Shown here: piece after piece, positions 19,034 through 28,420 of the stretch
Numbering within the stretch: position 1 is the stretch's first letter
How the letters are laid out: each line of letters begins with the position of its first letter
From: an uncultured Neomegalonema sp.
GTDB lineage: Bacteria; Pseudomonadota; Alphaproteobacteria; Rhodobacterales; Rhodobacteraceae
DNA: 52,286 nt
NCBI GenBank assembly: GCA_937948985.1
Contig: CALFAK010000065.1
Span: 1 to 52,286 of the forward strand
Reading direction: 5' to 3'
Program-made: the position numbers and the translations under genes
The notes under the pieces: model-generated
What the model saw: only the letters and a program-made list of their open reading frames with translations
What the model was told of the DNA's origin: nothing
The model's database searches: none

Positions 19034-20833
19034 ATGGCGAAGATAGAAAACATCCGGAACTTCTCGATCGTGGCGCATATTGACCACGGGAAGTCCACCC
19101 TTGCGGATCGGTTGATCCAAACCACAGGCACGCTTTCCGACAGGGAGATGCAGGAGCAGGTGCTCGACTCGATGGACATCGAGCGCGAGCGCGGCATCAC
19201 CATCAAGGCGCAGACCGTGCGGATCGAGTATCCGGCCAATGACGGCAACACCTATATTCTCAATCTGATCGACACGCCGGGGCATGTGGACTTTGCCTAT
19301 GAGGTCAGCCGCTCGATGCAGGCGGTTGAGGGGTCTTTGCTGGTTGTTGACGCTTCCCAAGGGGTTGAGGCGCAGACGCTGGCCAATGTCTATCATGCGA
19401 TGGAGGCGGACCACGAGATCGTGCCCGTGCTCAACAAGATAGACCTGCCCGCCGCAGAGCCGGAACGGGTTTGTGCGCAAATCGAAGACGTGATCGGCAT
19501 CGATGCGTCCGAGGCGATCCATATCTCGGCCAAATCCGGCCTCGGCATCCCTGATGTGCTGGAGGCGATTGTCACGCGCCTGCCTGCGCCGTCGGGCGAT
19601 AGAGATGCGCCGCTGAAAGCGCTGTTGGTTGATTCGTGGTACGATGCTTATCTGGGCGTTGTCGTCCTGATCCGCGTGGTAGACGGCACGTTGAAAAAAG
19701 GCCAGCGCATCCGCATGATGCGCGCTGGGGCGACCTATCCGGTGGATCGCGTCGGCGTATTCCGCCCGGCAATGGAAAATGTTGATATGTTGGGGCCGGG
19801 CGAACTTGGCTTCCTGACCGCCTCAATCAAGCAGGTGCGTGATACCAATGTTGGTGACACGATTACGCTGGAAAAGGGCGGCTGCGAGGAGGCGCTGCCC
19901 GGCTACCAACCCAGTGTTCCCGTGGTTTTCTGCGGCATCTTCCCGGTCGACACCAATGAGTTCGAAGACTTGCGCGAAGCGATGGAAAAGCTGGCGCTCA
20001 ACGATGCGTCCTTCAGCCACGAGATGGAAACATCCGCCGCGCTGGGCTTCGGCTTCCGCTGCGGATTCCTGGGGCTGCTGCACCTTGAAATCATCACCGA
20101 GCGGCTTGAGCGCGAATACAATATCGACCTCATCACCACCGCGCCCAGTGTGGTCTATCACCTGCAAATGCGCGACGGCACGACGGTGGAGATGCACAAT
20201 CCCGCCGATATGCCCGATGTGATGAAGATCGAGGCGATTGAGGAGCCGTGGATCAAGGCGACCATTCTCGTGCCGGATGAATACTTGGGCGACGTTTTGA
20301 AACTGTGTCAGGAGCGGCGCGGGGTGCAGCTTGACCTCACCTACGCCGGCACGCGGGCGATGGTGGTTTATAAACTGCCGTTGAACGAGGTGGTGTTCGA
20401 TTTCTACGACCGCCTGAAATCGGTGACGCGCGGCTATGCGTCGTTCGATTATCAGATGGACGGGTACGAGGCGGGTAACCTCGTTAAGATGAGCATTCTG
20501 GTCAATGATGAGCCTGTTGATGCGCTGTCTACAATCACTCACCGCGACAAGGCGGAGAACCGGGGCCGTTCGATGTGTGAGAAGCTCAAAGAGCTGATCC
20601 CGCAGCACATGTTTAAAGTGCCGATCCAGGCCGCCATCGGGGGCCGCATCATCGCCCGCGAAACAATCTCTGCCCTGCGCAAAGACGTGACCGCCAAATG
20701 TTATGGCGGTGATGCGACGCGTAAGCGTAAGCTGCTGGATAAGCAAAAAGCGGGTAAGAAGAAGATGCGGCAATTCGGTAAAGTCGATATTCCGCAAGAA
20801 GCATTTATTAATGCGCTGAAGATGGACGGGTGA
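19034..20833 (+). CDS. lepA: Elongation factor 4 (LepA)
   Basis: A 599-residue translational GTPase that acts on the ribosome during initiation or back-translocation. The G motifs are AHIDHGKST (about 14-22), DTPGHVDF and NKIDLP. The C-terminal domain has the LepA-specific [14 protein letters not shown] and [23 protein letters not shown] 19034 gives the standard [15 protein letters not shown] start; the frame from 18998 adds a non-family leader. It is followed closely by the broken von Willebrand gene. Confidence 0.95.
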   Translation: MAKIENIRNFSIVAHIDHGKSTLADRLIQTTGTLSDREMQEQVLDSMDIERERGITIKAQTVRIEYPANDGNTYILNLIDTPGHVDFAYEVSRSMQAVEGSLLVVDASQGVEAQTLANVYHAMEADHEIVPVLNKIDLPAAEPERVCAQIEDVIGIDASEAIHISAKSGLGIPDVLEAIVTRLPAPSGDRDAPLKALLVDSWYDAYLGVVVLIRVVDGTLKKGQRIRMMRAGATYPVDRVGVFRPAMENVDMLGPGELGFLTASIKQVRDTNVGDTITLEKGGCEEALPGYQPSVPVVFCGIFPVDTNEFEDLREAMEKLALNDASFSHEMETSAALGFGFRCGFLGLLHLEIITERLEREYNIDLITTAPSVVYHLQMRDGTTVEMHNPADMPDVMKIEAIEEPWIKATILVPDEYLGDVLKLCQERRGVQLDLTYAGTRAMVVYKLPLNEVVFDFYDRLKSVTRGYASFDYQMDGYEAGNLVKMSILVNDEPVDALSTITHRDKAENRGRSMCEKLKELIPQHMFKVPIQAAIGGRIIARETISALRKDVTAKCYGGDATRKRKLLDKQKAGKKKMRQFGKVDIPQEAFINALKMDG

Positions 20834-20860
20834 TGTATCTGACTTCTAATTATTTAGAAA

Positions 20861-21091
20861 CTTGAGACCTTCATCCAGCATATTGCGATCGTTCAGCATT
20901 TTGTCGCGGTCGGCTTTCGTTTGCCCGATCCCCATCGACATGGAGTTATCAACCAAAACGAACAGATCGACATATTTCGCCCGTTCTGAACTCACAACCT
21001 CACTTGTCACAGTTACCGTATTCATAAAGTCGGGCAGAAAACTACTGAAAAGACTGGAGTATTCGACGGATACAGTCATTTCGGACACAAG
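20861..21091 (-). pseudogene. Inverted N-terminal half of a von Willebrand A (TadG-like) gene
   Basis: Read on the minus strand, this stretch encodes a typical lead-in and the first half of a VWA domain: MTVSVEYSS...TVTVTSEVVSSERAKYVDLF, then FVLVDNSMSMG with the MIDAS pattern DxSxS. The frame ends at TAG 20846-20848 without the rest of the domain. The missing second half, including the TDG motif, lies on the opposite strand at 21092-22018. The ends carry CTTG (20861-20864) and CAAG (21088-21091), within an imperfect 9-bp inverted repeat (CTTGAGACC and GGACACAAG). Inverting the segment joins both halves in frame at an AAG codon. The membrane-anchor part expected further upstream is absent. 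Confidence 0.7.
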
Positions 21092-21151
21092 ATCCAACCC
21101 ATCGCGCCTAGTGATGATACTTACCCTTATTATCAAAGCCAAGACGTCCGT

Positions 21152-22018
21152 ATGCGCATCGATGCGGTCAAAGATGCATTGTTCGGGTTTCTGCAACGCG
21201 TCGGTTTGCGTTGGAGTGCGCCGCGCACAGAAAATACCTGTGTCAGCTTACGAACAACCAGCCAATTGGATCATTCAGAAAGTCCGGTCTATTTCGGCCC
21301 CGGCAATGCCAAACATCAAGTGCGTCATATTACTTTGGATAAGTGGCTCGACGAACAGACTTCAACACAGACGCAGATAGCGCGGTCATTAGAGCATCTT
21401 GAGGGCGCTATGGGCGTCAGCGGTTCCGGTGATACCGAGAATGACAGGAAAAAAATCCTCATTTTGATGACCGATGGTCTTGAGCACGGGCACAAAACCG
21501 CCCCCGGCTTTAGGGTCGGACCTTACAGTGAGGCTGACACGCACGACCTTTTAAATAGGGCGGCCAATTACCTGAAAGAGAATGACATTAATAAATTCTA
21601 CGAGGTTAGAGACCGCAACGGTGGCGGTTGGGGCAACTTTTATTACTGGGGCGTCGATAACGGCTTTGAAGAGCAAGCGAACATCCTGCAAGTGCTCGAT
21701 CCCGCCGCATGCCAGCAGCTGAAAGATCAAGGGGTCGAAATCGTTGTGATGAACATCGAATATGGTGTTCCAGGTGATATTTATGATGCCGGTGATGATA
21801 AGATCATCCGTTTCAATGATCCGAGTATTGCTTATGGATACGCACAAAGGACGCAGATTGTATACGATCTGAAACCTCATATCGAACCGGAACTGGCGAA
21901 ATGCGCGAGTAAGCCTGAGCTGTTGTTCTCGGTCGAGGAAGAAGACGAAATGGAAGCTGCATTCAAGAGCATCTTCGATGAGATCTATACTGAAGATCCG
22001 CCACGGATGACACAATAG
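21152..22018 (+). CDS. C-terminal part of a von Willebrand A (TadG-like) protein
   Basis: A 288-residue frame from ATG 21152. It begins inside a VWA domain (MRIDAVKDALFGFLQ corresponds to the helix after the first MIDAS motif) and contains KKILILMTDG with the third MIDAS residue, but no DxSxS. Family-like sequence already starts upstream at 21092 (KIQPIAPSDDTYPYYQ). The remainder (about 110-288) is the substrate-like C-terminal region ending AAFKSIFDEIY. Alone it cannot form a metal site. TadG-like proteins work with Flp/Tad pili, but no tad genes are here. Treat it as a gene fragment, possibly restorable by inversion. Confidence 0.65.
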   Translation: MRIDAVKDALFGFLQRVGLRWSAPRTENTCVSLRTTSQLDHSESPVYFGPGNAKHQVRHITLDKWLDEQTSTQTQIARSLEHLEGAMGVSGSGDTENDRKKILILMTDGLEHGHKTAPGFRVGPYSEADTHDLLNRAANYLKENDINKFYEVRDRNGGGWGNFYYWGVDNGFEEQANILQVLDPAACQQLKDQGVEIVVMNIEYGVPGDIYDAGDDKIIRFNDPSIAYGYAQRTQIVYDLKPHIEPELAKCASKPELLFSVEEEDEMEAAFKSIFDEIYTEDPPRMTQ

Positions 22019-22139
22019 AGGTATGCGGCCCGCTCTTCGAGTGGGATTTGTGAGCAGATGATGTGACAGATGCGGTGGCACGGTTTTGGAGTGAGCTTGG
22101 TCTTTACTTCGATGCCGTTGCCGCCGCATTTTGCGTTGT

Positions 22140-24620
22140 ATGATTCACATTTCCAGTCACTCAGACGCTATTGCCCCGCGCGCCCTTCACACCCTGCGCG
22201 CGTTGATGAGCCATTGGCGACGCAAGCCGTTACAGCTGTTCGCGCTCGTCTCCGGCCTGATGATCGCTACCGCGCTGTGGAGCGGGGTTCAGGCGTTGAA
22301 TGCGCAAGCCCGTGACAGCTATGACCGTGCCGCGCAGATGCTGGGCGGTACTCGGGTGCCAAGCCTTGCGCGGGCTGACGGGGTACTGTTCTCTCAAGAT
22401 GCGTTTGTCACACTGCGCCGGGCAGGGTGGAAAGTATCCCCCGTGCTGGAGGGGCGTGTGCGGATGGACGGGCGTAGCATCCGCGTGTTGGGGATTGAGC
22501 CGCTGACGATGCCCCCCGCCGCCTCTGTGACGGGGGATGATGGCGGGGTTGGCGGGTTTGCGGGGTTTCTGACGCCGCCCTACCTGTCGCTGATCGCACC
22601 CGAAACGCTGGTCGAACTTGGCGAAGCGGGTGCGCGGCCTCTGACCGAAGACGGGCGCGCCCTGCCGCCACTCACGGCGCGGGAGGGGCTGGCACCGGGG
22701 ATGATCGTCACTGATATTGGCGCGGCTCAACGCCTGTTAGATGCGGGGGACATGGTCTCGCGGTTGTTGCTGGACCCTGATGCCGTACAGCCTGTGGGCG
22801 GGCTGCCTGAGAATGTTCCGCTTGAGCGGGTTTCCAGCGATGTGCAGGGCGATTTGGGCCGCCTGACGGACAGTTTTCACCTTAATCTCACCGCTTTCGG
22901 GTTGCTGGCGTTTCTGGTCGGCCTCTTCATCGTTCATTCCGCGATTGCACTGGCGTTCGAGCAACGCTTGCCGATGCTGCGCACCTTGCGGGCGCTAGGG
23001 GTCTCGGCGCGGATGCTGACCGCCGTGCTGCTGGGCGAGTTGCTGACGCTGTCGCTGCTGGCGGGGATTGCCGGGGTGGTCGGCGGCTATTTCATTGCCT
23101 CCGCCCTGATGCCCGATGTGGCGGCGAGTTTGGGCGGGTTGTACGGGGCCGATGTGCCGGGCACGCTCTCACTGCACCCCTCATGGTGGATTGCGGGCAT
23201 TGCGATCAGCGTCATCGGCGCGCTGGCGGCGGCGGGGTATTCGCTGCTGAAGGCGTACAGGATGCCCCCCCTTGCCTCCGCCAAACGTTATGCGTGGCGC
23301 GAGGCACAGCGGGGGTGGTTGCGGGCGCAAGGGGTGTTGGCGCTGGGCCTGTTAGCGCTGGCGGGCATCTTGTTCGGATTCGGCAGCGGGCTGGTGGTTG
23401 GTTTCGCGGGGCTCGCGGCGCTGTTGCTGGGGGCCGCGTTGCTGTTGCCGCCTGTCCTGAGCGTGGTGTTGGGTCTGGGCCAGCGGTTTGCAAAGGGGAC
23501 GTTGGCGCAGTGGTTTTGGGCGGATGCACAGCAACAACTGTCCGGCCTGTCGATGGCGCTGATGGCGCTGTTGCTGGCGCTGGGGGCCAATATCGGCGTT
23601 GGGACGATGGTGAACGGGTTCCGCGACACATTCACCACATGGCTCGATCAGCGGCTGGTATCCGAGATTTATTTCAACACTCCCAGCGATGCCCAAGGTG
23701 AGCAGATCACGCGCTGGCTGGCGGCGCGTGATGACGTGAATGCAGTGCTGCCGACGGTGCGCGCGACGCTGCGGCTGGACGGGTTGCCGGTGGAGGTGGT
23801 CGGGCATGTCGATCATGCCACCTATCGCGATAACTGGCCTTTTATCGATGTGGTGGACGGTGTGTGGGTCCAGATGGTCGCGGGTGAGGCTGTGCTGGTC
23901 AGCGAACAGTTGTCGCGCCGCATGGATGTGAGCGTCGGTGATACGCTTGACCTGCGCGGCTGGTCCGTGACGGTTGGCGGGATCTATCCCGATTACGGCA
24001 ATCCGAAGGGTCAGATCAGCGCGGATATGAGCGCGATGGAGCCGTATTTTCCAGGCGCGCAAAGCGGCGGCTACGGCATACGCACGACGCGGGAGGCGGT
24101 TCCGGCGTTGATTGAAGCGATGCGGGTGCAGTTCGGCTTAGATGACACTCAGATCATCGATCAGGCGGGGTTGAAGGCGTTCTCGAAAGGGGTGTTTGAG
24201 AAGACATTCGCCGTAACCGCCGCGCTGAATGTGCTGACAATGCTGGTGGCGGGGTTTGCGCTGTTTATGAGCCTGCTGACGCTGGCCGAGATGCGCCTGC
24301 CACAGCTTGCGCCGTTATGGGCGGGGGGTGTGACGCGGCGGGGGCTGGCGTGGATTGAGATGCTCAAAACGCTGGCAATGGCGTTGTTTACCGCGTTGCT
24401 GGCCGTGCCGCTGGGGCTGGCGGTGGCGTGGTGTCTGGTGGCGGTGGTGAATGTGCAGGCGTTCGGTTGGCGGCTGCCGTTTCACCTGTTCCCGATGCAG
24501 TGGCTGGCGCTGATCGGGCTGGCGTTGCTGACAGCGGCGATTGCGGCCGCATGGCCGATGTGGACCTTGCGCCGGATGCCTCCGGTGCGCCTAGTGAAGG
24601 TGTTTACGGATGAGCGGTAG
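22140..24620 (+). CDS. ABC transporter permease, FtsX/MacB-like, two-module
   Basis: About 826 residues with a duplicated FtsX-type architecture: a first helix (LQLFALVSGLMIATALW), a periplasmic domain, helices around 255-380, a second block around 395-490, another periplasmic domain and a final helix bundle. Such permeases move lipids, lipoproteins or hydrophobic compounds together with an ABC ATPase. ATG 22140 is chosen over the TTG at 22131; ATG 22206 is an alternative. It overlaps the AttH-like gene by 11 bases, so the two are coupled. The ATPase that usually precedes this pair is missing next door. Confidence 0.78.
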   Translation: MIHISSHSDAIAPRALHTLRALMSHWRRKPLQLFALVSGLMIATALWSGVQALNAQARDSYDRAAQMLGGTRVPSLARADGVLFSQDAFVTLRRAGWKVSPVLEGRVRMDGRSIRVLGIEPLTMPPAASVTGDDGGVGGFAGFLTPPYLSLIAPETLVELGEAGARPLTEDGRALPPLTAREGLAPGMIVTDIGAAQRLLDAGDMVSRLLLDPDAVQPVGGLPENVPLERVSSDVQGDLGRLTDSFHLNLTAFGLLAFLVGLFIVHSAIALAFEQRLPMLRTLRALGVSARMLTAVLLGELLTLSLLAGIAGVVGGYFIASALMPDVAASLGGLYGADVPGTLSLHPSWWIAGIAISVIGALAAAGYSLLKAYRMPPLASAKRYAWREAQRGWLRAQGVLALGLLALAGILFGFGSGLVVGFAGLAALLLGAALLLPPVLSVVLGLGQRFAKGTLAQWFWADAQQQLSGLSMALMALLLALGANIGVGTMVNGFRDTFTTWLDQRLVSEIYFNTPSDAQGEQITRWLAARDDVNAVLPTVRATLRLDGLPVEVVGHVDHATYRDNWPFIDVVDGVWVQMVAGEAVLVSEQLSRRMDVSVGDTLDLRGWSVTVGGIYPDYGNPKGQISADMSAMEPYFPGAQSGGYGIRTTREAVPALIEAMRVQFGLDDTQIIDQAGLKAFSKGVFEKTFAVTAALNVLTMLVAGFALFMSLLTLAEMRLPQLAPLWAGGVTRRGLAWIEMLKTLAMALFTALLAVPLGLAVAWCLVAVVNVQAFGWRLPFHLFPMQWLALIGLALLTAAIAAAWPMWTLRRMPPVRLVKVFTDER

Positions 24621-25674
24621 AGTTTTTTTTGGCGCGCTTTTGACAGCATTTCTCACCACCCCCGCCAGCCCGCAAGGCTTCGCGGGGCTGGGCAGTGATG
24701 GCAGCGGCTTCGCGCGTGTCACGCCGGGGCAGGCGATCACGTTTCCACAAGACCACGGCGCGCATCCCGAATACCGGATCGAGTGGTGGTATCTGACGGC
24801 CAATCTCAAGGACGCGGACGGCACGGATTACGGGGTTCAGTGGACCCTGTTCCGCCAAGCCGCCGCCCCTAGCCCGCAGCGGCAGGGCTGGGAGTCGCAG
24901 CAATTCTGGATGGGCCACGCCGCGCTGACCACGCCAACGGGGCATTACCACAGCGAGAGCCTTGCGCGCGGGGGCATCGGGCAAGCGGGCGTGTCAGCGG
25001 AACCTTTCGCTGCGTGGATCGATGACAGTACGTTAGAGAGTAAGGGCGCGGGGTTTGCGCCACTTTGGTTGCGCGCGGGCGGGGCGGATTTCGCCTATGA
25101 TCTGACGCTTGCGACCGATGCGCCGATGGTGCTGCAAGGGGAGGTTGGATTCAGCCGCAAGTCGGATCGCGGGCAGGCGTCGTATTATGTTAGCCAGCCG
25201 TTTTTCGATGCGAAGGGCACGATCACGATTGACGGCGAGGCGCGGGCGGTATCCGGCCCCGCTTGGATGGACCGCGAATGGAGTTCGCAGCCGCTGGCCG
25301 CCGATCAGGAGGGGTGGGACTGGTTCTCGCTGCATCTGGAGACGGGGGAGAAGGTTATGCTGTTCCGCCTGCGCCACGCGGAGGGGGCGGATTATTTCGC
25401 GGGCAACTGGATCACGCCGGACGGGCAGAGCACAGCATTGGCTCCCGATTCGATCAGCATGACCCCGCTGGAGAAATCAAAGGTTGCGGGGCGCGAAGTC
25501 CCCACGCGGTGGTGGTTGCAGGTGGCAGCGCGGGATCTGGATGTGACCGTGGCGGCGGTGAATACCGCCAGCTGGAACGAGACGCTGTTCCCCTATTGGG
25601 AAGGTCCGATCCATGTTGACGGATCGCATGGCGGCATCGGGTATCTGGAAATGACGGGGTATCGGGCGGAATAA
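24610..25674 (+). CDS. AttH/CrtC-like lipocalin-domain protein, exported
   Basis: A 354-residue protein with a signal peptide (VFFGALLTAFLTTPASPQG) and the two-lobed AttH/CrtC-type lipocalin fold. Marks are FPQDHGAHPEYRIEWWYLTA, YGVQWTLFRQA, FWMGHAALT, YYVSQPFFDAKG and AWMDREWSSQ. Related proteins serve as the extracytoplasmic partner in Att-type ABC systems; carotenoid 1,2-hydratase is a distant relative. The overlap with the permease gene supports a transporter role rather than carotenoid chemistry. Ligand unknown. Confidence 0.8.
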   Translation: MSGRVFFGALLTAFLTTPASPQGFAGLGSDGSGFARVTPGQAITFPQDHGAHPEYRIEWWYLTANLKDADGTDYGVQWTLFRQAAAPSPQRQGWESQQFWMGHAALTTPTGHYHSESLARGGIGQAGVSAEPFAAWIDDSTLESKGAGFAPLWLRAGGADFAYDLTLATDAPMVLQGEVGFSRKSDRGQASYYVSQPFFDAKGTITIDGEARAVSGPAWMDREWSSQPLAADQEGWDWFSLHLETGEKVMLFRLRHAEGADYFAGNWITPDGQSTALAPDSISMTPLEKSKVAGREVPTRWWLQVAARDLDVTVAAVNTASWNETLFPYWEGPIHVDGSHGGIGYLEMTGYRAE

Positions 25675-25684
25675 GTGTGGGCGC

Positions 25685-26437
25685 TCACCCGCCACACACC
25701 CCGCAGCCCGGATCACTTTTCAGCTTCAAGGTCCGTGTTTCCGCCGACAGGGCATCGTAAACCAGCATCCGGCCTGTCAGCGGTTCGCCCGCCCGGCAGA
25801 TGAGTTTGATGACCTCCATCGCCATCAGCGACCCCATGACACCGGGCAAAGCCCCTACAACCCCCGCTTCCGCGCATGTCGGGGCTAGTCCTTCCTCCGG
25901 GCGGTCGGGAAACACGCAGACATAGCAGGGAGAGCCGTTCGCAGGGTCATAGACCGATAACTGTCCGTCCCATTGCCCGATTGCCCCCGCCACCAGCGGT
26001 CGCCCCAACCGCGCGCAGGTTTCGTTCAGCAGATAGCGGGTGTCGAAATTATCCGATCCGTCACACACGATGTCATAGCCGCCGATGATCTCGCCCGCGT
26101 TCTCTGCCGTCAGCCGCACATTATGCGCCACAACCTCGACACCGGGGTTCACCGCGCCCAGCGACCGCTTTGCGCTCTCGGTTTTGGGCAAGCCCACCGC
26201 CCCCGTCGCGTGCAGCACTTGGCGTTGCAGGTTGGACAGATCAACGCTGTCATCATCCACCACCCCCAGCGTTCCCACGCCCGCAGCGGCCAGATATAAC
26301 AACAACGGCGATCCCAAGCCCCCCGCGCCAAGGCTCAGCACCCGTGCCTTGCGCAATCGCGCCTGCCCCGGCCCGCCAATTTCCCGCAGCACAATATGGC
26401 GGGCATAGCGTTCAAGATCATCATCAGAGAGGGCCAT
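25685..26437 (-). CDS. moeB: Molybdopterin-synthase adenylyltransferase (MoeB/ThiF family)
   Basis: A 250-residue E1-like enzyme that adenylates the C-terminal Gly-Gly of a sulfur-carrier protein (MoaD or ThiS). Visible: RYARHIVLREIGGPGQ at the start, the ATP motif GAGGLGSP (37-44), NLQRQVLH, DGSDNF, and the structural zinc pairs CYVC and CGVC at the end. No rhodanese domain follows, so it is the short form. ATG 26437 matches the family start; the frame to 26455 adds six residues. MoeB and ThiF cannot be separated by eye, but MoeB is likelier without thi genes nearby. Confidence 0.85.
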   Translation of the reverse strand: MALSDDDLERYARHIVLREIGGPGQARLRKARVLSLGAGGLGSPLLLYLAAAGVGTLGVVDDDSVDLSNLQRQVLHATGAVGLPKTESAKRSLGAVNPGVEVVAHNVRLTAENAGEIIGGYDIVCDGSDNFDTRYLLNETCARLGRPLVAGAIGQWDGQLSVYDPANGSPCYVCVFPDRPEEGLAPTCAEAGVVGALPGVMGSLMAMEVIKLICRAGEPLTGRMLVYDALSAETRTLKLKSDPGCGVCGG

Positions 26438-26520
26438 GTGTATACCTGCGATCAAAGTGCCGTCGGTAAAAGGCTACCCCCTCCCCCCGTCAAACTGAAC
26501 CGCCTTCGCACCATGCAGAG

Positions 26521-26553
26521 CAAAAAAAAAGCCCCGCCGGGTGAGGGCAGAGC
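26521..26553 (-). terminator. Terminator-like hairpin with long T-run
   Basis: In minus-strand reading, GCCC and GGGC arms are followed directly by nine T (26522-26530 as A on the plus strand). It comes right after the stop of the small ORF 26554-26817. A second perfect hairpin (CAGTCGG-N5-CCGACTG, 26564-26582) lies inside the end of that ORF. Confidence 0.5.
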
Positions 26554-26817
26554 TTAGAGGGGACAGTCGGGCGATCCGACTGGGAGGGAGAAATGTGTCG
26601 CATGACGTATAGTTAACGGCAGGGTGACAAAATGGTTCCCCGCTCGCTGATATTTTTTGCGAAACCTTACATCGCAAAACGAAGCGGATGGTCTGCCTGG
26701 AACGATCACCGTCCCCAAAATCCCCGCTTGTGAGGGTTTGGGTCGTGATCGCACCTTGCTTAATTGGTTTGGATCTGGCTGTGCATCGGCTGATTTGCGG
26801 CGTCCGAATAAGGCCAT
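26554..26817 (-). CDS. Small basic protein of unknown function
   Basis: An 87-residue frame starting MALFGRRKSADAQPDPNQ. The case for a gene is an excellent AGGAAGG six bases before the ATG, and a terminator with nine T immediately after the stop. The protein is basic, with no hydrophobic segment or known motif. Codon use is mixed and not clearly gene-like, and the C-terminal part might be frameshifted. It lies alone between moeB and the Bax-inhibitor gene. It could equally be a leader or small-RNA gene that happens to be open. Confidence 0.4.
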   Translation of the reverse strand: MALFGRRKSADAQPDPNQLSKVRSRPKPSQAGILGTVIVPGRPSASFCDVRFRKKYQRAGNHFVTLPLTIRHATHFSLPVGSPDCPL

Positions 26818-26902
26818 TCTTGACCTTCCTTTGAATCATGAGTGAGGGGCGATCCTTAGCCAGTGGTGTCAATAAATGATCGCAACACCACGATTTACAG
26901 CA

Positions 26903-26930
26903 AAAGAAAACCCCCGCCGGAGCGGGGGTT
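26903..26930 (-). terminator. Rho-independent terminator of the Bax-inhibitor-1 gene
   Basis: Perfect arms AACCCCCGC and GCGGGGGTT with a 4-base loop are followed on the minus strand by TTTTCTTTT, 28 bases after the gene. Confidence 0.85.
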
Positions 26931-26957
26931 CCTGTAGCGCTTCGATGAAGCGATATC

Positions 26958-27698
26958 TTACTCGTCCATACCGATCAGCGACAGGATCATCTGGAACATG
27001 TTCACGAAGTTCAGGAACAGGCCCAGCGCACCCATAACAGCACCTTTTGCAAGCCATGCCGCGCCTTCAGCACCTGCAGTCGCAAAGTAGAGATACTCCT
27101 CTTTGATCCGCTGCGTGTCATATGCCGTCAGGCCCGCGAACACGAGAACACCAATCACAGAAATCGCGAAGGCAAGACCGCCAGACTGTAGAAACATGTT
27201 TACGATTGAAGCGAGAATCAGACCGACAAGACCCATCAGCAGGAAAGAACCCCAGCCGGACAGGCTTTTCTTTGTGGTGTACCCGTAAAGGCTCAAAGAC
27301 ATGAAAGCCACGGCGGTGATCATAAACGCCTGAACAACCGCCATCGGCTGGTTCGCATAGCGGATGAACACATACGAAAGCGATACACCCATCAGCGCCG
27401 TGAAAAACCAGTAAGTGAACTGGGCGGCTGCCAAGCTCATTTTCTGGATGCGAAAGCTCATGTAGAAGATCAGCGCAAGCGGCGCAAACATGACAACCCA
27501 TTTTAACGGGGTTCCATGAACGGCTTGCGCCAATGCCGGCGTGTTGCCGAATGCAAACGCTGTTGCGCCGGCGATGGCCAGGCCGCCTGACAGATAGGTA
27601 TAAACGGAATTCATGTGACTCCGTAGACCTTGGTCAATAGCGGCGGCGCGACCCCGCGCGCCAGTTGACTGAGCCGTTGCTTGATTAAGTTGAACCAT
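26958..27698 (-). CDS. Bax inhibitor-1/YccA family membrane protein
   Basis: A 246-residue protein with seven hydrophobic segments and the BI-1 pattern: SHMNSVYTYLSGGLAIAG at helix 1, the SLSLYGYTTKKSL loop, FAGLTAYDTQRIKEEY and a C-terminal NFVNMFQMILSLIG. Bacterial members are membrane proteins linked to calcium leak or protease regulation. ATG 27698 gives the usual alphaproteobacterial leader (about 25 polar residues, ARGRAAAIDQGLRSH) before helix 1; an AGGAG lies about 12 bases upstream. Monocistronic with its own terminator. Confidence 0.9.
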   Translation of the reverse strand: MVQLNQATAQSTGARGRAAAIDQGLRSHMNSVYTYLSGGLAIAGATAFAFGNTPALAQAVHGTPLKWVVMFAPLALIFYMSFRIQKMSLAAAQFTYWFFTALMGVSLSYVFIRYANQPMAVVQAFMITAVAFMSLSLYGYTTKKSLSGWGSFLLMGLVGLILASIVNMFLQSGGLAFAISVIGVLVFAGLTAYDTQRIKEEYLYFATAGAEGAAWLAKGAVMGALGLFLNFVNMFQMILSLIGMDE

Positions 27699-27822
27699 TG
27701 TAACCACCCACTCCTGGTGCATTTGTGAAGACTGAGACAAATATCGCTGTTGTGACCCTAACGTTCAAGGTGCATTTCAGCATTTTCCGACGATTTTTAT
27801 CAGATTGACATGGTAAGGCCCG

Positions 27823-28362
27823 ATGATCCGCAGTTTTATTGCAATTTCACTCCCTGATGCTGCGACAGAATCGCTCATGGAGATTCAAGATAACGTCCGC
27901 AATGCCCGCTGGATCGAGGCGGATAACCTGCATCTGACGCTGATATTTTTGGGTGATTGTACGCGGAATCAGCTTTTAGAGCTTGATGCGGGCCTCAGCG
28001 CGATCTCAATGGATGCGTTTGACCTCGATATCAGCGGCACAGGCGCGTTCGGCGGCGGTAAGCCACATGTCCTCTATGCGAAAGTGGATGGCGGTGAGCC
28101 GTTGCGCCGTTTGCAGAGTAAAATCCAACGCCTCGCCGATGACGCCGGGATCGGCACTGAACGCCGTAAATACAATCCGCACATTACGCTGGCCCGGTGC
28201 GGCGGCGGCGTGATTCCGGCTCAAGCCATCGAGTGGACGATACGCAACAACCTGTTTTCCCTGCCCCCTGTCACAGCCCACGGCTTTGGCCTCTTCCGCT
28301 CGGATTTGGGCACAGGGATGCCCGTTTACACCGAGCTGATGCATTATGACTTGATGTTTTGA
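27823..28362 (+). CDS. thpR: RNA 2',3'-cyclic phosphodiesterase
   Basis: A 179-residue 2H phosphoesterase. The two HxTx motifs are HLTL (37-40) and HITL (120-123), at the distance expected for ThpR, once called 2'-5' RNA ligase. It opens RNA 2',3'-cyclic phosphates. The start MIRSFIAISLPD is typical. It lies divergent from the Bax-inhibitor gene. Confidence 0.92.
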   Translation: MIRSFIAISLPDAATESLMEIQDNVRNARWIEADNLHLTLIFLGDCTRNQLLELDAGLSAISMDAFDLDISGTGAFGGGKPHVLYAKVDGGEPLRRLQSKIQRLADDAGIGTERRKYNPHITLARCGGGVIPAQAIEWTIRNNLFSLPPVTAHGFGLFRSDLGTGMPVYTELMHYDLMF

Positions 28363-28420
28363 CGCTGATACTTCGCACATTTCATTGCGGCACTGCGGAT
28401 TAACGAAGTCAAAACAACTG

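Noticed and set aside
20846-21196. Minus-strand 116-codon frame taken as a complete small protein
   Set aside because: Its first third is antisense to VWA-coding sequence; only the part after about 21091 in minus-strand reading is genuine, so it is a displaced gene half.
24604-24984. Minus-strand frames opposite the AttH-like gene
   Set aside because: Shadows of a plus-strand gene with signal peptide and clear family motifs.
27650-27700. TTGATTAAGTTGAA as a second FNR box
   Set aside because: The second half-site is wrong (TTGAA instead of ATCAA) and it lies inside the Bax-inhibitor coding region.
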